A DNA stretch of 64,000 bases from Bin87 sp965208015 (GCA_965208015.1 CBDBNT010000004.1:372001-436000), one strand, 5' to 3'; counted from the first letter of the stretch, positions 24,061-33,391 are shown. The notes: generated by a model from the letters alone, not told the origin. Numbers and translations are program-made.

Positions 24061-24929
24061 CATAGAGACTGGAAGGGACTCCCGGTTTCCGGGTTTTTGC
24101 GGTAGTATGGTCGCAGAGGGGTGTGCGAAGGCCCCCACTCGGAGAGAGCAGGGGCCTCCGTCATCGTGGTGGAATTTGAAGGTTAGCGAGACGCTTTTCC
24201 TGATCCACTTGGTTCCACCTCCTCGGTCGTCCCCGGCGCGAGTAGCAGTCACGCCGGGGATCGGATTTTTCCGCATTCCGCGGTTACGCTCATTATCCCA
24301 TCCCGGTGGTCGACCGGGAAGGTACGACTGGACGGATGCTTGACGGGAAACGACAAAGGGCCACGTATGTCTACAGAACCGAACCCCGGCGAGTGAGCAT
24401 TCGTTTGGGCCCGGTCTTGACCACCTGTCCCTAAGACTCCGCAGCGGACCCCGTGCGCCTAGCCGGTATGCGCACGCCAACAGCCGAGCAGCGGTTCCCA
24501 GCGATACCGGGGCCAGAGAAGGGGCAGCGGATGGGCAGGTGTTCCGGAGGGTTCCTTACTTGGACCCGACTGACGCCCAAGTGGCCGTCTCTGCTTCACT
24601 TTTGCCTGTCCAACATTGACCGCGATGGCACCGTAATCATCCTCCGCGTAAGGGACTGACGCACCGGCAGGGTGCGGTGGCCATGCAGCATGATGGGCGG
24701 TTGTTGCCCATTAGGCACCGGTGTTAGAATGCCGGCGTCACAGTCAATTCGTTAGCCGCCGCTTTTTCTCTCCCACTACACCGTCCACACGGGGACGCTA
24801 GGTCGGCGCAGGTCTGTTCATGCGGATTGAGGCATTCGTGCCTCTCTCTGCGGGGCTTGCGCCATCTGTGTGCGGGAACGGGTTGACTGTGACGAGTTGC
24901 CTTATCCAACTCGTGGAGGGAGGTTCCCC
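24061..24929. other. Long region without a supported gene, rich in hairpins
   Basis: No coding frame with a domain or good start is seen in about 870 bases. Three strong hairpins occur: CCCGG-TTT-CCGGG followed by five T (24081-24098), AGGCCCC/GGGGCCT (24129-24157), and CCCCGGCG/CGCCGGGG with ATCGGATTTTT after it (24231-24269). They look like rho-independent terminators on the plus strand although no plus-strand gene lies upstream. Confidence 0.6.
24081..24098 (+). terminator. Intrinsic terminator-like hairpin
   Basis: The stem CCCGG/CCGGG with a TTT loop is followed directly by five T. It has the form of a short rho-independent terminator, but the transcript it would end is not apparent. 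Confidence 0.55.
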
Positions 24930-25919
24930 GTGCGCAGGCTTTCCCGCTTCCTCGTCATCCCCGCTTTATTGGCCCCGCTGGCATTGTTGACTGTCGTCGT
25001 CGCCACGACCGCGTCGTTAACTACAGCTCAGGAGACCGGAGTACCGCCGGTCACCAACATCGCAGTCTGCAACGGCATCAACGCCGGCGAAACGGTGGTC
25101 TCGTGGGACGCCGTACCCAGTGCCACCTACTACCGTGTCGGTTACGTCAACATGGTGAAGGACTATCCTCGGGCCAAGAACAGCAACACCGGGGAATGGA
25201 TCGAGGCATTCGTCTATGTTGACGTGAATGCGCTGAACATCCCGGTCAGCAACGGACGCGCCAGTTACGCGTTGAATCGGTTGGTGTCGGGTGACCGACA
25301 TGCCTTCACGGTGCTAACCAGCAACGACTTCGTTGATAGCGGTGCTGGAGGAAGCGTCAGCAGCGAATTCTTCTGGCCAAGCAACCCGCGCTGGAGGTTC
25401 CTCGAGATTGCCGGCCCGGATCCCAACTGCGCTGTTGCCATCCCGATTGCGGCCACGCCGACGCCTACGTTGCAGCCAACACCAACCCCGCGTCCAACAC
25501 TGACGCCGGTCCCAAGGCCGACGGCAACCCCAACACCTAGGCCGACAACTAGGGCATTTGACATCGAATTGACTAGGTGTGCTCAGGGTCGTCAGTTCGA
25601 TACCGCTGACGAGATCATAATCCGCGGCAATCTTCAAGCCCTGCGGACGGTACATAATGTAACGGTCTATGGCTCGCTCAACAGATCGTACCTGCCGGAC
25701 GCGGGCGACTTTACTCCGCCAATTCTCCTCAATGTCGGATCCGATGAGTTAGGAAGAATGACGACGGGCGAAAGGCGCTCTTTCGACGTGTCCTACATCC
25801 ACAACGGTTTCATCTCCCCGAATGCCTCGTGCCACGTCGTCGTGATCTACCGAGATCGTCTGGCGAACCAGCGACACGAGGCGGTGCCCATGAAACAATG
25901 GAAAAGCCCCGACGAGTAG
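24930..25919 (+). CDS. Secreted protein with fibronectin-like domain, Thr/Pro linker and C-terminal beta domain
   Basis: GTG 24930 has GGAGGGAGG six bases upstream and begins a signal peptide (VRRLSRFLV, a long hydrophobic core ending LTTAQE). Mature residues about 45-165 resemble a fibronectin type III domain (PPVTNIAVCNGINAGETVVSWDAVPSATYYRVGY). A TPTP-rich linker spans about residues 172-205, followed by a second beta domain (FDIELTRCAQGRQFDTADEI). Such architecture is common in exported Chloroflexi proteins of unknown role. The paired cysteines may form disulfides. Confidence 0.75.
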   Translation: MRRLSRFLVIPALLAPLALLTVVVATTASLTTAQETGVPPVTNIAVCNGINAGETVVSWDAVPSATYYRVGYVNMVKDYPRAKNSNTGEWIEAFVYVDVNALNIPVSNGRASYALNRLVSGDRHAFTVLTSNDFVDSGAGGSVSSEFFWPSNPRWRFLEIAGPDPNCAVAIPIAATPTPTLQPTPTPRPTLTPVPRPTATPTPRPTTRAFDIELTRCAQGRQFDTADEIIIRGNLQALRTVHNVTVYGSLNRSYLPDAGDFTPPILLNVGSDELGRMTTGERRSFDVSYIHNGFISPNASCHVVVIYRDRLANQRHEAVPMKQWKSPDE

Positions 25920-26028
25920 CGGTCACCGGGTTAAACCGCGCTCCCAGTCCGTCTCTTGACCAGCTTCGGCATGGACTAGATGCGCGGAGGACGCCGCTCG
26001 GAGAGAAACTGCGCTGGTTACTTTGCGA

Positions 26029-26034
26029 TATAAT
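26029..26034 (+). promoter_or_regulatory. Possible -10 element before the 26075 operon
   Basis: A perfect TATAAT lies 40 bases before the start of the hypothetical gene and carbonic anhydrase gene. The -35 region (GAAACT) is weak. Initiation would fall near 26041. Confidence 0.4.
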
Positions 26035-26074
26035 TCCCAATAGAATGGCCGAACGGCCTTGACTGGAGGATGAG

Positions 26075-26557
26075 ATGTACATCACCGTAGAACCCGCCGG
26101 CCTGATGATGCACACGGTCAAGCTGGTGTTCGACCCGTCCGACCCGGCGCCGGAAGACCAGCAGGTGCGCGACTACCTCAGCGATCACGAGCTGGAGCCG
26201 CGCTACCATTGGTTCGCTGAAATCGACGGTCTCGAGGGCCGCGAGTGCGAGATCATGCAGTTCGGCGGCTGCTACCTCGGCCGCAACTTACAGAACATCG
26301 GCCTCATCCAGCGTCGCGTGGTGGAGGATGAGTTGCTCACCGCCGAGATCGACCGGCACATCGCCGACGGCCGGCTGACCGCTTTCGCCTCCGCCACGGC
26401 TGCCGAACGCGCGGATGCCATCGTGACCGTGATCGACGAGTTCCGCGTCGAGGAAAGCTTCGGCCAGGACGACGCCGGCGAGCTGCGGGCCACCCTGGAC
26501 GCCGATGCCCTGCAGCAGGCCGCCGTCCGCGCCTTGGAAACCGCCCGGACCGCCTGA
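26075..26557 (+). CDS. Hypothetical protein, co-transcribed with carbonic anhydrase
   Basis: The 160-residue acidic protein opens with a beta-rich segment (MYITVEPAGLMMHTVKLVFDPSD) and ends in an alpha-helical half. No family is recognised. The stop and the next ATG share one base (TGATG), so it is translationally coupled to the carbonic anhydrase gene. GGAGG precedes the ATG. Function unknown. Confidence 0.7.
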   Translation: MYITVEPAGLMMHTVKLVFDPSDPAPEDQQVRDYLSDHELEPRYHWFAEIDGLEGRECEIMQFGGCYLGRNLQNIGLIQRRVVEDELLTAEIDRHIADGRLTAFASATAAERADAIVTVIDEFRVEESFGQDDAGELRATLDADALQQAAVRALETARTA

Positions 26558-27249
26558 TGTCCACGACTGGCCACCCCCAATGGGGGTACACCGGAGACAC
26601 CGGCCCGGAACACTGGGGCTGCCTGTCCTCCGACTACAGCCTGTGCTCCGCAGGGGTCGAGCAATCGCCGGTGAACTTGACCGGATACGTCTCGGGCGGA
26701 GCGGAACCGGTGACGTTCGATTACACAACCGCCGCCGTGCAGGCCCGCAACAACGGCCACACCGTGTACCTGGACTTTGACGCCGGCAGCGGGGTGTCGG
26801 TGGGTGGACACCGCTACGAACTGCTGGGAGTTCATTACCATTCGCCGGGAGAGCACCTTCTGGACGGCGAGAGTTTCGCCGCCGAACTCCACCTGGTGCA
26901 CCAGGACGCTGGCGGCAATCTGGCCGTTGTGGGGCTGCTGCTCCGACTGGGCAACCCCAGCCCTCTGGTGGAGGACCTGCTGGGTCTGGCTCCGGAGACC
27001 GGGGTGGAAGCCGAGGTAGGAGGCGGGCCGAACGCGGCTGAGTACGTGCCGTCGGATAGCGGCTATTACGGGTACCGCGGGTCGCTGACCACACCGCCGT
27101 GCTCGGAAGGGGTGCGATGGATGGTCATGCAGTCCATCGGGACGGTGTCACCGGACCAGGTGGACATCCTACAGTCGCTGACCGGAGGCCCCAACAACCG
27201 GCCGCCGCAGCTAATTGGTGATCGCAGCATCTCCGTCGTCGCCGGTTAG
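26557..27249 (+). CDS. Alpha-class carbonic anhydrase without a signal peptide
   Basis: The enzyme hydrates CO2 to bicarbonate. Hallmarks of the alpha class are all present: WGYTGDTGPEHWG, EQSPVNL, the zinc ligands in GVHYHSPGEH (His93, His95) and AELHLVH (His112), and GSLTTPPCSEGVRW with the gatekeeper Thr. The 230-residue chain begins directly with the catalytic domain. Most bacterial alpha enzymes carry an export signal, so this one looks cytosolic. It could instead be exported by a non-classical route or misannotated at the start, but the one-base overlap with the upstream gene supports this start. Confidence 0.93.
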   Translation: MSTTGHPQWGYTGDTGPEHWGCLSSDYSLCSAGVEQSPVNLTGYVSGGAEPVTFDYTTAAVQARNNGHTVYLDFDAGSGVSVGGHRYELLGVHYHSPGEHLLDGESFAAELHLVHQDAGGNLAVVGLLLRLGNPSPLVEDLLGLAPETGVEAEVGGGPNAAEYVPSDSGYYGYRGSLTTPPCSEGVRWMVMQSIGTVSPDQVDILQSLTGGPNNRPPQLIGDRSISVVAG

Positions 27250-27281
27250 CCCTGCGCCCCGGCTTGATACGGGCAATAAAA

Positions 27282-27355
27282 TGGAGCGGGCGATGGGAAT
27301 CGAACCCACGTAGCCAGCTTGGAAGGCTGGGGCTTTACCACTAAGCTACGCCCGC
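27282..27355 (-). tRNA. tRNA-Gly(TCC)
   Basis: On the minus strand the gene begins GCGGGCG and ends CGCCCGC-T-CCA, with the CCA encoded. The anticodon loop TTCCAAG gives TCC and the T-arm is GTGGG-TTCGATT-CCCAT. In many bacteria tRNA-Gly(TCC) belongs to the Thr-Tyr-Gly-Thr-tuf cluster; here it is separate, 1.7 kb upstream of that cluster on the opposite strand. Confidence 0.95.
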
Positions 27356-27488
27356 TCAGTGAATCCATTATAACCCATCGCGGAAGCGCAACCGGCGCGA
27401 CGGTCGTCCGCAGCAGCGACGTCGCGGAATGGGGCTCGCGACCCGTGCGCCGCAAGCTTGAACGAAGGGCCAGCCGGAGGCAACAACT

Positions 27489-28889
27489 GTGCCAGTGGGC
27501 GACGCGCAAACTCCCGGTATGTTGGATGTCGCCGGGTTGAAATCGGCGGTTGGCGACGGCTCGATAGACACGGTGATTCTGGCTTTCCCAGACCTGTACG
27601 GGCGGCTGCTGGGAAAGCGCCTTGACGCTTCGTTTTTCCTGACTGACGTGGCGGGCGGCACCCACGTCTGCGACTACCTGTTCACCGTTGACATGGATAT
27701 GGAGCCGGTCGCCGGGTACGAGTTTGCCAACTGGGACCGCGGCTACGGCGATGTTCACCTGGTGCCGGACCTGGCGACGATGCGCCGGCTGGCGTGGCTG
27801 GATCGCACCGCGCTGGTTATCTGCGATGCGCAATTGCAGTCCGACCACCGCCCGGTTCCGGTGGCTCCCCGTTCCATCCTGCGCAAACAGCTGGAGCGGT
27901 TGAGTGCAAGGGGCTTTCAGGCCATGGCCGGCTCCGAGTTGGAGTACTACCAATTCCGCGTGTCCTACATCGAGGCGGCCAGGAGCGGATACCGGCATTT
28001 GCGGGAGGCCGGATGGTACATCGAGGATTACCACCTGCTGCAAGCGGCCCGCACCGAGGACCTGAACGGCGCGTTCCGACGCAACCTGGCGGCATCCGGG
28101 GTTCCCGTCGAATCGACCAAGGGCGAGTTTGGCCGGGGACAGCATGAGCTGAACATCCGCTACGCTTCCATGATGGAAATGGCGGACCGGCACGTGGTGC
28201 TCAAACAGGCCGTCAAGGAGATTTCGGACCAGCTCGGATGCAGCGTCACCTTCATGGCCAAGCCGGATGCGAGCCAGGCCGGTTCCAGCTCCCATCTCCA
28301 CGTGAGCCTGTGGAGCGAGGAGAACGGCCAGTTGACCAATGCCTTCCCGGGCGAGATCAATTTGGCCGGGATAGCCTGTTCGGATGAGTTTCGCTGGTTC
28401 CTGGGCGGATGGATGCGCTACGCGCCGGAGTTGATGGTCTGCTACGCGCCCACGGTGAACTCCTACAAGCGGTTTCAGGCCGGAAGCTGGGCTCCCACCG
28501 CGCTGGCGTGGTCTCCCGATAACCGCACCGCTGGTTTCCGGATTGTGGGAACCGGGTCCAGCCTGCGCATCGAGTGCCGGATCCCGGGAGCGGACGTCAA
28601 TCCGTACCTCGCCTATGCGGCGGTCGTCGCATCCGGCCTTGCCGGCATTGAGCAGCGGATCGAGCCGCCCCCGGCCTACCTGGGCGACGTCTACTCGGCG
28701 CAGGAAGCGACGATGCTGCCGTCAAGTCTGGAAGAGGCTACCGTGAACTTCGAGCGCAGCGAACTTGCCCGATCAGCCTTCGGCCCCGACGTGGTGACGC
28801 ATTACGCGCACTTCTTCTCAACCGAAGCTGCGGCCTATCGGCGAGCGGTCACCGATTGGGAACGCACCCGCTACTTTGAACGGATTTAG
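27489..28889 (+). CDS. Glutamine synthetase family protein
   Basis: The 466-residue protein belongs to the GlnA-like ligases that join ammonia or amines to glutamate using ATP. Visible are the metal and glutamate sites GSELEYYQF, QHELNIRYASMMEMADRHVVLKQAVKE and GSSSHLHVSLW, and the ATP/Arg block NSYKRFQAGSWAPTALAWSPDNRTAGFRI. The N-terminal domain (VDTVILAFPDLYGRLLGKRL-like) is that of the gamma-glutamylpolyamine or anilide synthetase type, and the adenylylation loop of GlnA is not seen. GTG 27489 has GGAGG nine bases upstream. It is unlikely to be the main ammonia-assimilating enzyme. Confidence 0.87.
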   Translation: MPVGDAQTPGMLDVAGLKSAVGDGSIDTVILAFPDLYGRLLGKRLDASFFLTDVAGGTHVCDYLFTVDMDMEPVAGYEFANWDRGYGDVHLVPDLATMRRLAWLDRTALVICDAQLQSDHRPVPVAPRSILRKQLERLSARGFQAMAGSELEYYQFRVSYIEAARSGYRHLREAGWYIEDYHLLQAARTEDLNGAFRRNLAASGVPVESTKGEFGRGQHELNIRYASMMEMADRHVVLKQAVKEISDQLGCSVTFMAKPDASQAGSSSHLHVSLWSEENGQLTNAFPGEINLAGIACSDEFRWFLGGWMRYAPELMVCYAPTVNSYKRFQAGSWAPTALAWSPDNRTAGFRIVGTGSSLRIECRIPGADVNPYLAYAAVVASGLAGIEQRIEPPPAYLGDVYSAQEATMLPSSLEEATVNFERSELARSAFGPDVVTHYAHFFSTEAAAYRRAVTDWERTRYFERI

Positions 28890-28958
28890 TCAGCCGTACC
28901 GTCCGCCATGAGGAGGCCATACGGGGGCGACCTTGAGGTTTGCAACGGCCGAAAAGGA

Positions 28959-28987
28959 TTGACAATAGGCGTGGTGTTGCGTAACCT
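28959..28987 (+). promoter_or_regulatory. Promoter of the tRNA-tuf cluster
   Basis: A perfect TTGACA (28959-28964) is 17 bases from a weaker -10, TAACCT (28982-28987). Initiation near 28994 would be followed within 20 bases by the terminator hairpin at 29014. Confidence 0.6.
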
Positions 28988-29013
28988 AATTATCGATTGG
29001 CGAAAACCGGAAG

Positions 29014-29040
29014 GCCCCGGAAATTGCCGGGGCTTTTTTA
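29014..29040 (+). terminator. Intrinsic terminator between promoter and tRNA genes
   Basis: GCCCCGG pairs with CCGGGGC around AAATTG and is followed by seven T. It could end transcription of the upstream glutamine-synthetase-like gene. It also lies downstream of the promoter at 28959, where it might act as an attenuator for the tRNA-tuf transcript. Confidence 0.8.
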
Positions 29041-29087
29041 GCGCATCGCACGGTTTGGCCGGTCGGACTCCACGGAGCCAACCTCGC

Positions 29088-29163
29088 GCCCCGGTGGCGC
29101 AATTGGCAGCGCAGCCGATTTGTAATCGGCAGGTTAGGGGTTCGAGTCCCCTCTGGGGCTCCA
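29088..29163 (+). tRNA. tRNA-Thr(TGT)
   Basis: The acceptor GCCCCGG/CTGGGGC, anticodon loop TTTGTAA (anticodon TGT), T-arm AGGGG-TTCGAGT-CCCCT and an encoded CCA complete the cloverleaf. It is the first gene of the Thr-Tyr-Thr-tuf series. Confidence 0.95.
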
Positions 29164-29209
29164 AATCGAAATTGTCTGAACTGGATCATCTGTCCGGGAG
29201 TTAGCACAT

Positions 29210-29297
29210 GGAGGGGTGGGTGAGTGGTTAAAGCCACCAGACTGTAAATCTGGCGCCCTGACGGGCTTCGCAGGTTCGAATCCTGCCCCCTCCACCA
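29210..29297 (+). tRNA. tRNA-Tyr(GTA)
   Basis: The acceptor GGAGGGG/CCCCTCC, anticodon loop CTGTAAA (GTA), a long variable arm, T-arm GCAGG-TTCGAAT-CCTGC, discriminator A and encoded CCA are all present. Confidence 0.95.
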
Positions 29298-29322
29298 CTT
29301 TGTCGAAATCAGCATCCCACCT

Positions 29323-29397
29323 GCCCAAGTAGCTCAGAGGTAGAGCACGTTCTTGGTAAGAACGGGGTCGGCGGTTCGATTCCGCCCTTGGGCTCCA
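29323..29397 (+). tRNA. tRNA-Thr(GGT)
   Basis: The acceptor GCCCAAG/CTTGGGC, anticodon loop TTGGTAA (GGT), T-arm GGCGG-TTCGATT-CCGCC and encoded CCA are present. It lies immediately upstream of tuf, as thrT does in enterobacteria. Confidence 0.95.
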
Positions 29398-29478
29398 CCG
29401 GCGTCAGCAACCCGCAGGGACGTCCCGCGGGCCGGAACCAAGGAACCACCAACAAGGAGCAAGGAGTAACCCGCCACC

Positions 29479-30663
<1,185 letters not shown>

Positions 30664-30667
30664 TCCC

Positions 30668-30838
30668 ATGGCCCGCAAGTCCACCGACGCCCGGCAGGTC
30701 ATCACCTTGCAGTGCACCGACTGCCGCGAGCGCAACTACTCGACCATCAAGAACCGGCGCAGTCATACCACCCGCATGGAACTGCGGAAATACTGTAGCC
30801 GCTGCCGGGGCCATCAGGTCCATCGGGAAGTGAGGTAG
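30668..30838 (+). CDS. rpmG: 50S ribosomal protein L33
   Basis: This 56-residue zinc-ribbon form of L33 has CTDC near residue 16 and CSRC near residue 43, with the central NYSTIKNRRSHTTRMELRKYC block. It belongs to the large subunit near the E site. Retention of all four cysteines marks it as the zinc-containing paralogue type. It lies between tuf and secE, four bases after the tuf stop. Confidence 0.95.
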   Translation: MARKSTDARQVITLQCTDCRERNYSTIKNRRSHTTRMELRKYCSRCRGHQVHREVR

Positions 30839-30844
30839 CGGCCC

Positions 30845-31099
30845 GTGGCCCGCGCATCAACCAGACGACCGTCGCCGATCTCTCCCCGCGCTGTGGGGAG
30901 GGTCGGCCCGATCGGCTTCCTGCGGGAAACCGCTTCCGAGCTGCGGAAATCAGTCTGGCCAAGTAAGGAAGAAACGGCCCGGCTCACGGTCATCGTCATC
31001 GTGCTCGCCGTTATCATGGGCTTCTTCCTCGGCCTGCTGGACCGGATTTTCGACTTCGGTATGGGCTTCGTCATCGGCCTGCGGCAGTTGCCTTTCTGA
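30845..31099 (+). CDS. secE: Preprotein translocase subunit SecE
   Basis: A GTG start gives 84 residues: a basic N-terminal tail, the amphipathic helix FLRETASELRKSVWPSKEETARLT that is the SecE signature, and a single membrane helix (VIVIVLAVIMGFFLGLLDRIF). It stabilises the SecY channel. Position before nusG is the standard arrangement. Confidence 0.95.
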   Translation: MARASTRRPSPISPRAVGRVGPIGFLRETASELRKSVWPSKEETARLTVIVIVLAVIMGFFLGLLDRIFDFGMGFVIGLRQLPF

Positions 31100-31226
31100 C
31101 CTGCGCGGGTCCGGCGCGCCCGCACCTGGCTGCGGGATCCCCGGAGACCCCTTTTAGCGCCGGCGTCAATCCGATTGGCCGGCGCTCTCTTGGGCCGCTC
31201 CCCTCCCGCACACTGAGATTGAGACA

Positions 31227-31787
31227 ATGACCACAACGCATCCCGACGATTTGCGCTGGTATATCGTCCACACCTATACAGGCCAGGAAGACATGGTCAA
31301 GCGGAACCTTGACCTGCGGCGACAGAGTCTCGGCATGGACGACCGGATCACTCGGGTCGAGGTGCCGGCCGAGGACGAGATCACCCGCAACAAGGGTGAG
31401 CGGACCAAGCAGCGCCGCAAACTGTTCCCCGGCTACATCCTGGTCCAGATGGTCATGGACGACGAGGCCTGGTTCCTGGTGCGCAACACCACTGGCGTGA
31501 CGGGTTTCATTTCGGCCGAGGAAGAGGGCGGTGACCGCCCGCGTCCGGTGCCGCTGGACGATCGCGAGGTCGATGACATCCTGGACCGCGTCGCCTCGGG
31601 CGAGCCGCGCGCCGTCATCGGCATGACCCCGGGAGACACGGTGCGGATCTCCGAAGGCCCCTTCGCCGACATGCTCGGTCGCGTCGAGGACGTGGACGAA
31701 CACCGCGGACAGGTCACTGTGATGATTTCCGTTTTCGGCCGCGAGACCCCGGTGGAATTGGACTTCACCCAGGTGGAAAAGGCTTAA
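31227..31787 (+). CDS. nusG: Transcription termination/antitermination protein NusG
   Basis: A 186-residue NusG links RNA polymerase to the ribosome or Rho. The NGN domain begins with RWYIVHTYTGQEDMVKRNL and includes KRKLFPGYILVQM. The C-terminal KOW domain holds GDTVRISEGPFADMLGRVEDVDEHRGQVTV. The 127-base gap after secE holds a GC-rich hairpin (AGCGCCGGC/GCCGGCGCT, 31155-31186) that may modulate read-through. Confidence 0.97.
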   Translation: MTTTHPDDLRWYIVHTYTGQEDMVKRNLDLRRQSLGMDDRITRVEVPAEDEITRNKGERTKQRRKLFPGYILVQMVMDDEAWFLVRNTTGVTGFISAEEEGGDRPRPVPLDDREVDDILDRVASGEPRAVIGMTPGDTVRISEGPFADMLGRVEDVDEHRGQVTVMISVFGRETPVELDFTQVEKA

Positions 31788-31828
31788 ATTCCGTTCCAAT
31801 TTCGTTCCGTCTTTTCGGAAACACGTAC

Positions 31829-31855
31829 TGGATTCCGGCTTTCGCCGGAATGACG
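31829..31855. repeat. Palindromic repeat between nusG and rplK
   Basis: GGATTCCGGCTTTCGCCGGA with the tail ATGACG is a single copy of the same palindrome seen at 20038 and 32324. A CCGGC-TTTC-GCCGG stem forms the core. Confidence 0.75.
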
Positions 31856-31875
31856 ATTCACTGGGGAGGCCGTTA

Positions 31876-32304
31876 GTGGCAAAGAAAGTACTCGCCGTCA
31901 TCAAGCTCCAGCTGGAAGCGGGCAAGGCCACGCCCGCGCCGCCGGTCGGCCCGGCGCTGGGTCAGCACGGCGTCAACATCATGGCCTTCGTCAAGGAATA
32001 CAACGAACGCACCGGCAGCCAGTCCGGCACCATCGTGCCCGTCCACCTGACCGTTTACCAGGACCGCTCCTTCACCTTCGTCACCCGGACGCCGCCGGCT
32101 TCAGACCTGCTGCGTCGCGCCGCCGGCATCGAGAAGGGACAAGGCGACGCCCGCGCGCCCATCGGGGTTACGGTCTCCAGCGATGTCCTGCGTGGGATTG
32201 CCGAGGAAAAGCTGAAGGACCTCAACGCAAACTCCGTCGAACAGGCCATGAACATCATCGCCGGCACCGCCCGCAGCATGGGAATCAGGGTCGAAGACGA
32301 CTAG
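31876..32304 (+). CDS. rplK: 50S ribosomal protein L11
   Basis: The 142-residue L11 starts at a GTG. The N-terminal KLQLEAGKATPAPPVGPALGQHGVNIMAF and the C-terminal rRNA-binding domain (DLNANSVEQAMNIIAGTARSMGI) are complete. L11 forms the GTPase-associated centre with L10-L12. It is followed by rplA, separated by a palindromic repeat pair. Confidence 0.98.
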   Translation: MAKKVLAVIKLQLEAGKATPAPPVGPALGQHGVNIMAFVKEYNERTGSQSGTIVPVHLTVYQDRSFTFVTRTPPASDLLRRAAGIEKGQGDARAPIGVTVSSDVLRGIAEEKLKDLNANSVEQAMNIIAGTARSMGIRVEDD

Positions 32305-32323
32305 ACGTGCTGACCAATAATGT

Positions 32324-32402
32324 CGTCATTCCCGCGAAAGCGGGAATCCAGAACGTGTTTCCAGCAGTGTCCTCTGGATTCCGGCTTTCGCCGGAATGAC
32401 GG
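32324..32402. repeat. Inverted pair of palindromic repeats between rplK and rplA
   Basis: CGTCATTCCCGCGAAAGCGG with GAATCCAGAAC is followed, 20 bases later, by CTGGATTCCGGCTTTCGCCG with GAATGACG. The two copies are inverted relative to each other, so the RNA could fold into one long hairpin within the L11-L1 transcript. Confidence 0.8.
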
Positions 32403-32420
32403 GGAAGAGGAGTATCGAAA

Positions 32421-33134
32421 ATGCCCAAGCACAGCCGACGCTACACCGCCGTTGCCGAGCGTGTTCCGGAGGACAGCGTTTACCAGCCCCGAGAAGCTAT
32501 CGACCTGGTGAAGGAACTCTCCACCGCCAAGTTCGACGAGACCCTGGAGGTCCACCTCCGCACCAACGCTGACGTGCGCCACGCCGAGCAGCAGGTGCGC
32601 GGGGTCACCGTGCTGCCCCACGGCCTCGGCAAACAGGTGCGCGTGCTGGTGTTCGCCAACGGCGAAGCCGCCGACATCGCCCGCCAGGCCGGCGCCGACT
32701 ACGTGGGCGACGACGACCTGATCGCCCAGGTTGAAAGCGGCTGGGTCGAGTTCGACGTGGGGCTGGCGATACCCGAGATCATGTCCAAGATCGGCCGGCT
32801 GGGTCGCGTTCTGGGCCGTCGCGGTCTGATGCCCAACCCGCGTACCGGCACTCTGGTACCCGCCCGTGACCTGCCCCGAGTCATCCAGGAGTCCAAGGCC
32901 GGCCGCCTGGAGTTTCGCACTGACCGGACCGCCATCATCCACGGCCAGTTCGGCAAGTCGTCCTTCGAGACCGACGCGCTGATGGACAACCTGACCGTGT
33001 TCATGGACTCCGTCATGCGCGAGCGCCCCGACGCCGTCAAGGGCGCTTTCATCAAGTCGGCTTACGTCACCTCATCTATGGGGCCCGGCATCTCCGTTGA
33101 CGTGGGAACGCTCCAGGCGCTGAAACCTGAGTAG
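32421..33134 (+). CDS. rplA: 50S ribosomal protein L1
   Basis: A 237-residue L1, the protein of the mobile L1 stalk that handles E-site tRNA. The signature block VGDDDLIAQVESGWVEFDVGLAIPEIMSKIGRLGRVLGRRGLMPNPRTGT is intact, as is the C-terminal KGAFIKSAYVTSSMGPGISVD. GAGGAG precedes the ATG. In other bacteria L1 represses its own rplKA message; no such site was sought here because the leader contains the repeat pair. Confidence 0.98.
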   Translation: MPKHSRRYTAVAERVPEDSVYQPREAIDLVKELSTAKFDETLEVHLRTNADVRHAEQQVRGVTVLPHGLGKQVRVLVFANGEAADIARQAGADYVGDDDLIAQVESGWVEFDVGLAIPEIMSKIGRLGRVLGRRGLMPNPRTGTLVPARDLPRVIQESKAGRLEFRTDRTAIIHGQFGKSSFETDALMDNLTVFMDSVMRERPDAVKGAFIKSAYVTSSMGPGISVDVGTLQALKPE

Positions 33135-33169
33135 AACCTTCGCCATCGGCCGCCGAGCCGTTCCGCCCG

Positions 33170-33198
33170 TTGTCAATCCCCGGAGGGGATGCTAGACT
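33170..33198 (+). promoter_or_regulatory. Promoter of the rplJL operon
   Basis: TTGTCA (33170-33175) and TAGACT (33193-33198) are separated by 17 bases. Initiation near 33205 would give a leader of about 210 bases before rplJ. Confidence 0.7.
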
Positions 33199-33228
33199 GA
33201 TCCGCACAACTGAATACCGTTACTTCGC

Positions 33229-33391
33229 CCGAGACAGCGGGTTCCCCACGGGAATAATGGCCGAACAGCCGCCCGCCGAGGCATTGCGCCGGATTGATCC
33301 GGAGCACATGTGGATGTTCAGCGCCGGCGGTCCGAAAGCCAGCCACGCCGAATTGCCCGCGCCCTTGTCTCGGAGCGCGGGTTTTCTTTTT
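33229..33391 (+). promoter_or_regulatory. rplJ leader with mutually exclusive terminator and antiterminator
   Basis: A terminator CCCGCG/CGCGGG (33356-33361 and 33376-33381) is followed by TTTTCTTTTT. Upstream CCGAGACA (33229-33236) plus GCGGG can pair with CCCGC and TGTCTCGG (33366-33373), which would consume the terminator stem and loop. This is the architecture of L10 leaders, in which the L10-L12 complex binds a kinked RNA to control expression. The L10-binding element itself was not mapped. Confidence 0.75.

Noticed and set aside
24038..24343. 101-codon plus-strand frame in the hairpin-rich gap
   Set aside because: It runs through three terminator-like hairpins, lacks a ribosome site and has no recognisable sequence.
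25440..25555. Short direct repeats that could be taken for a CRISPR or minisatellite
   Set aside because: They encode the TPTP-rich linker of a secreted protein in frame and have no spacer-repeat structure. No CRISPR array was seen anywhere in the window.
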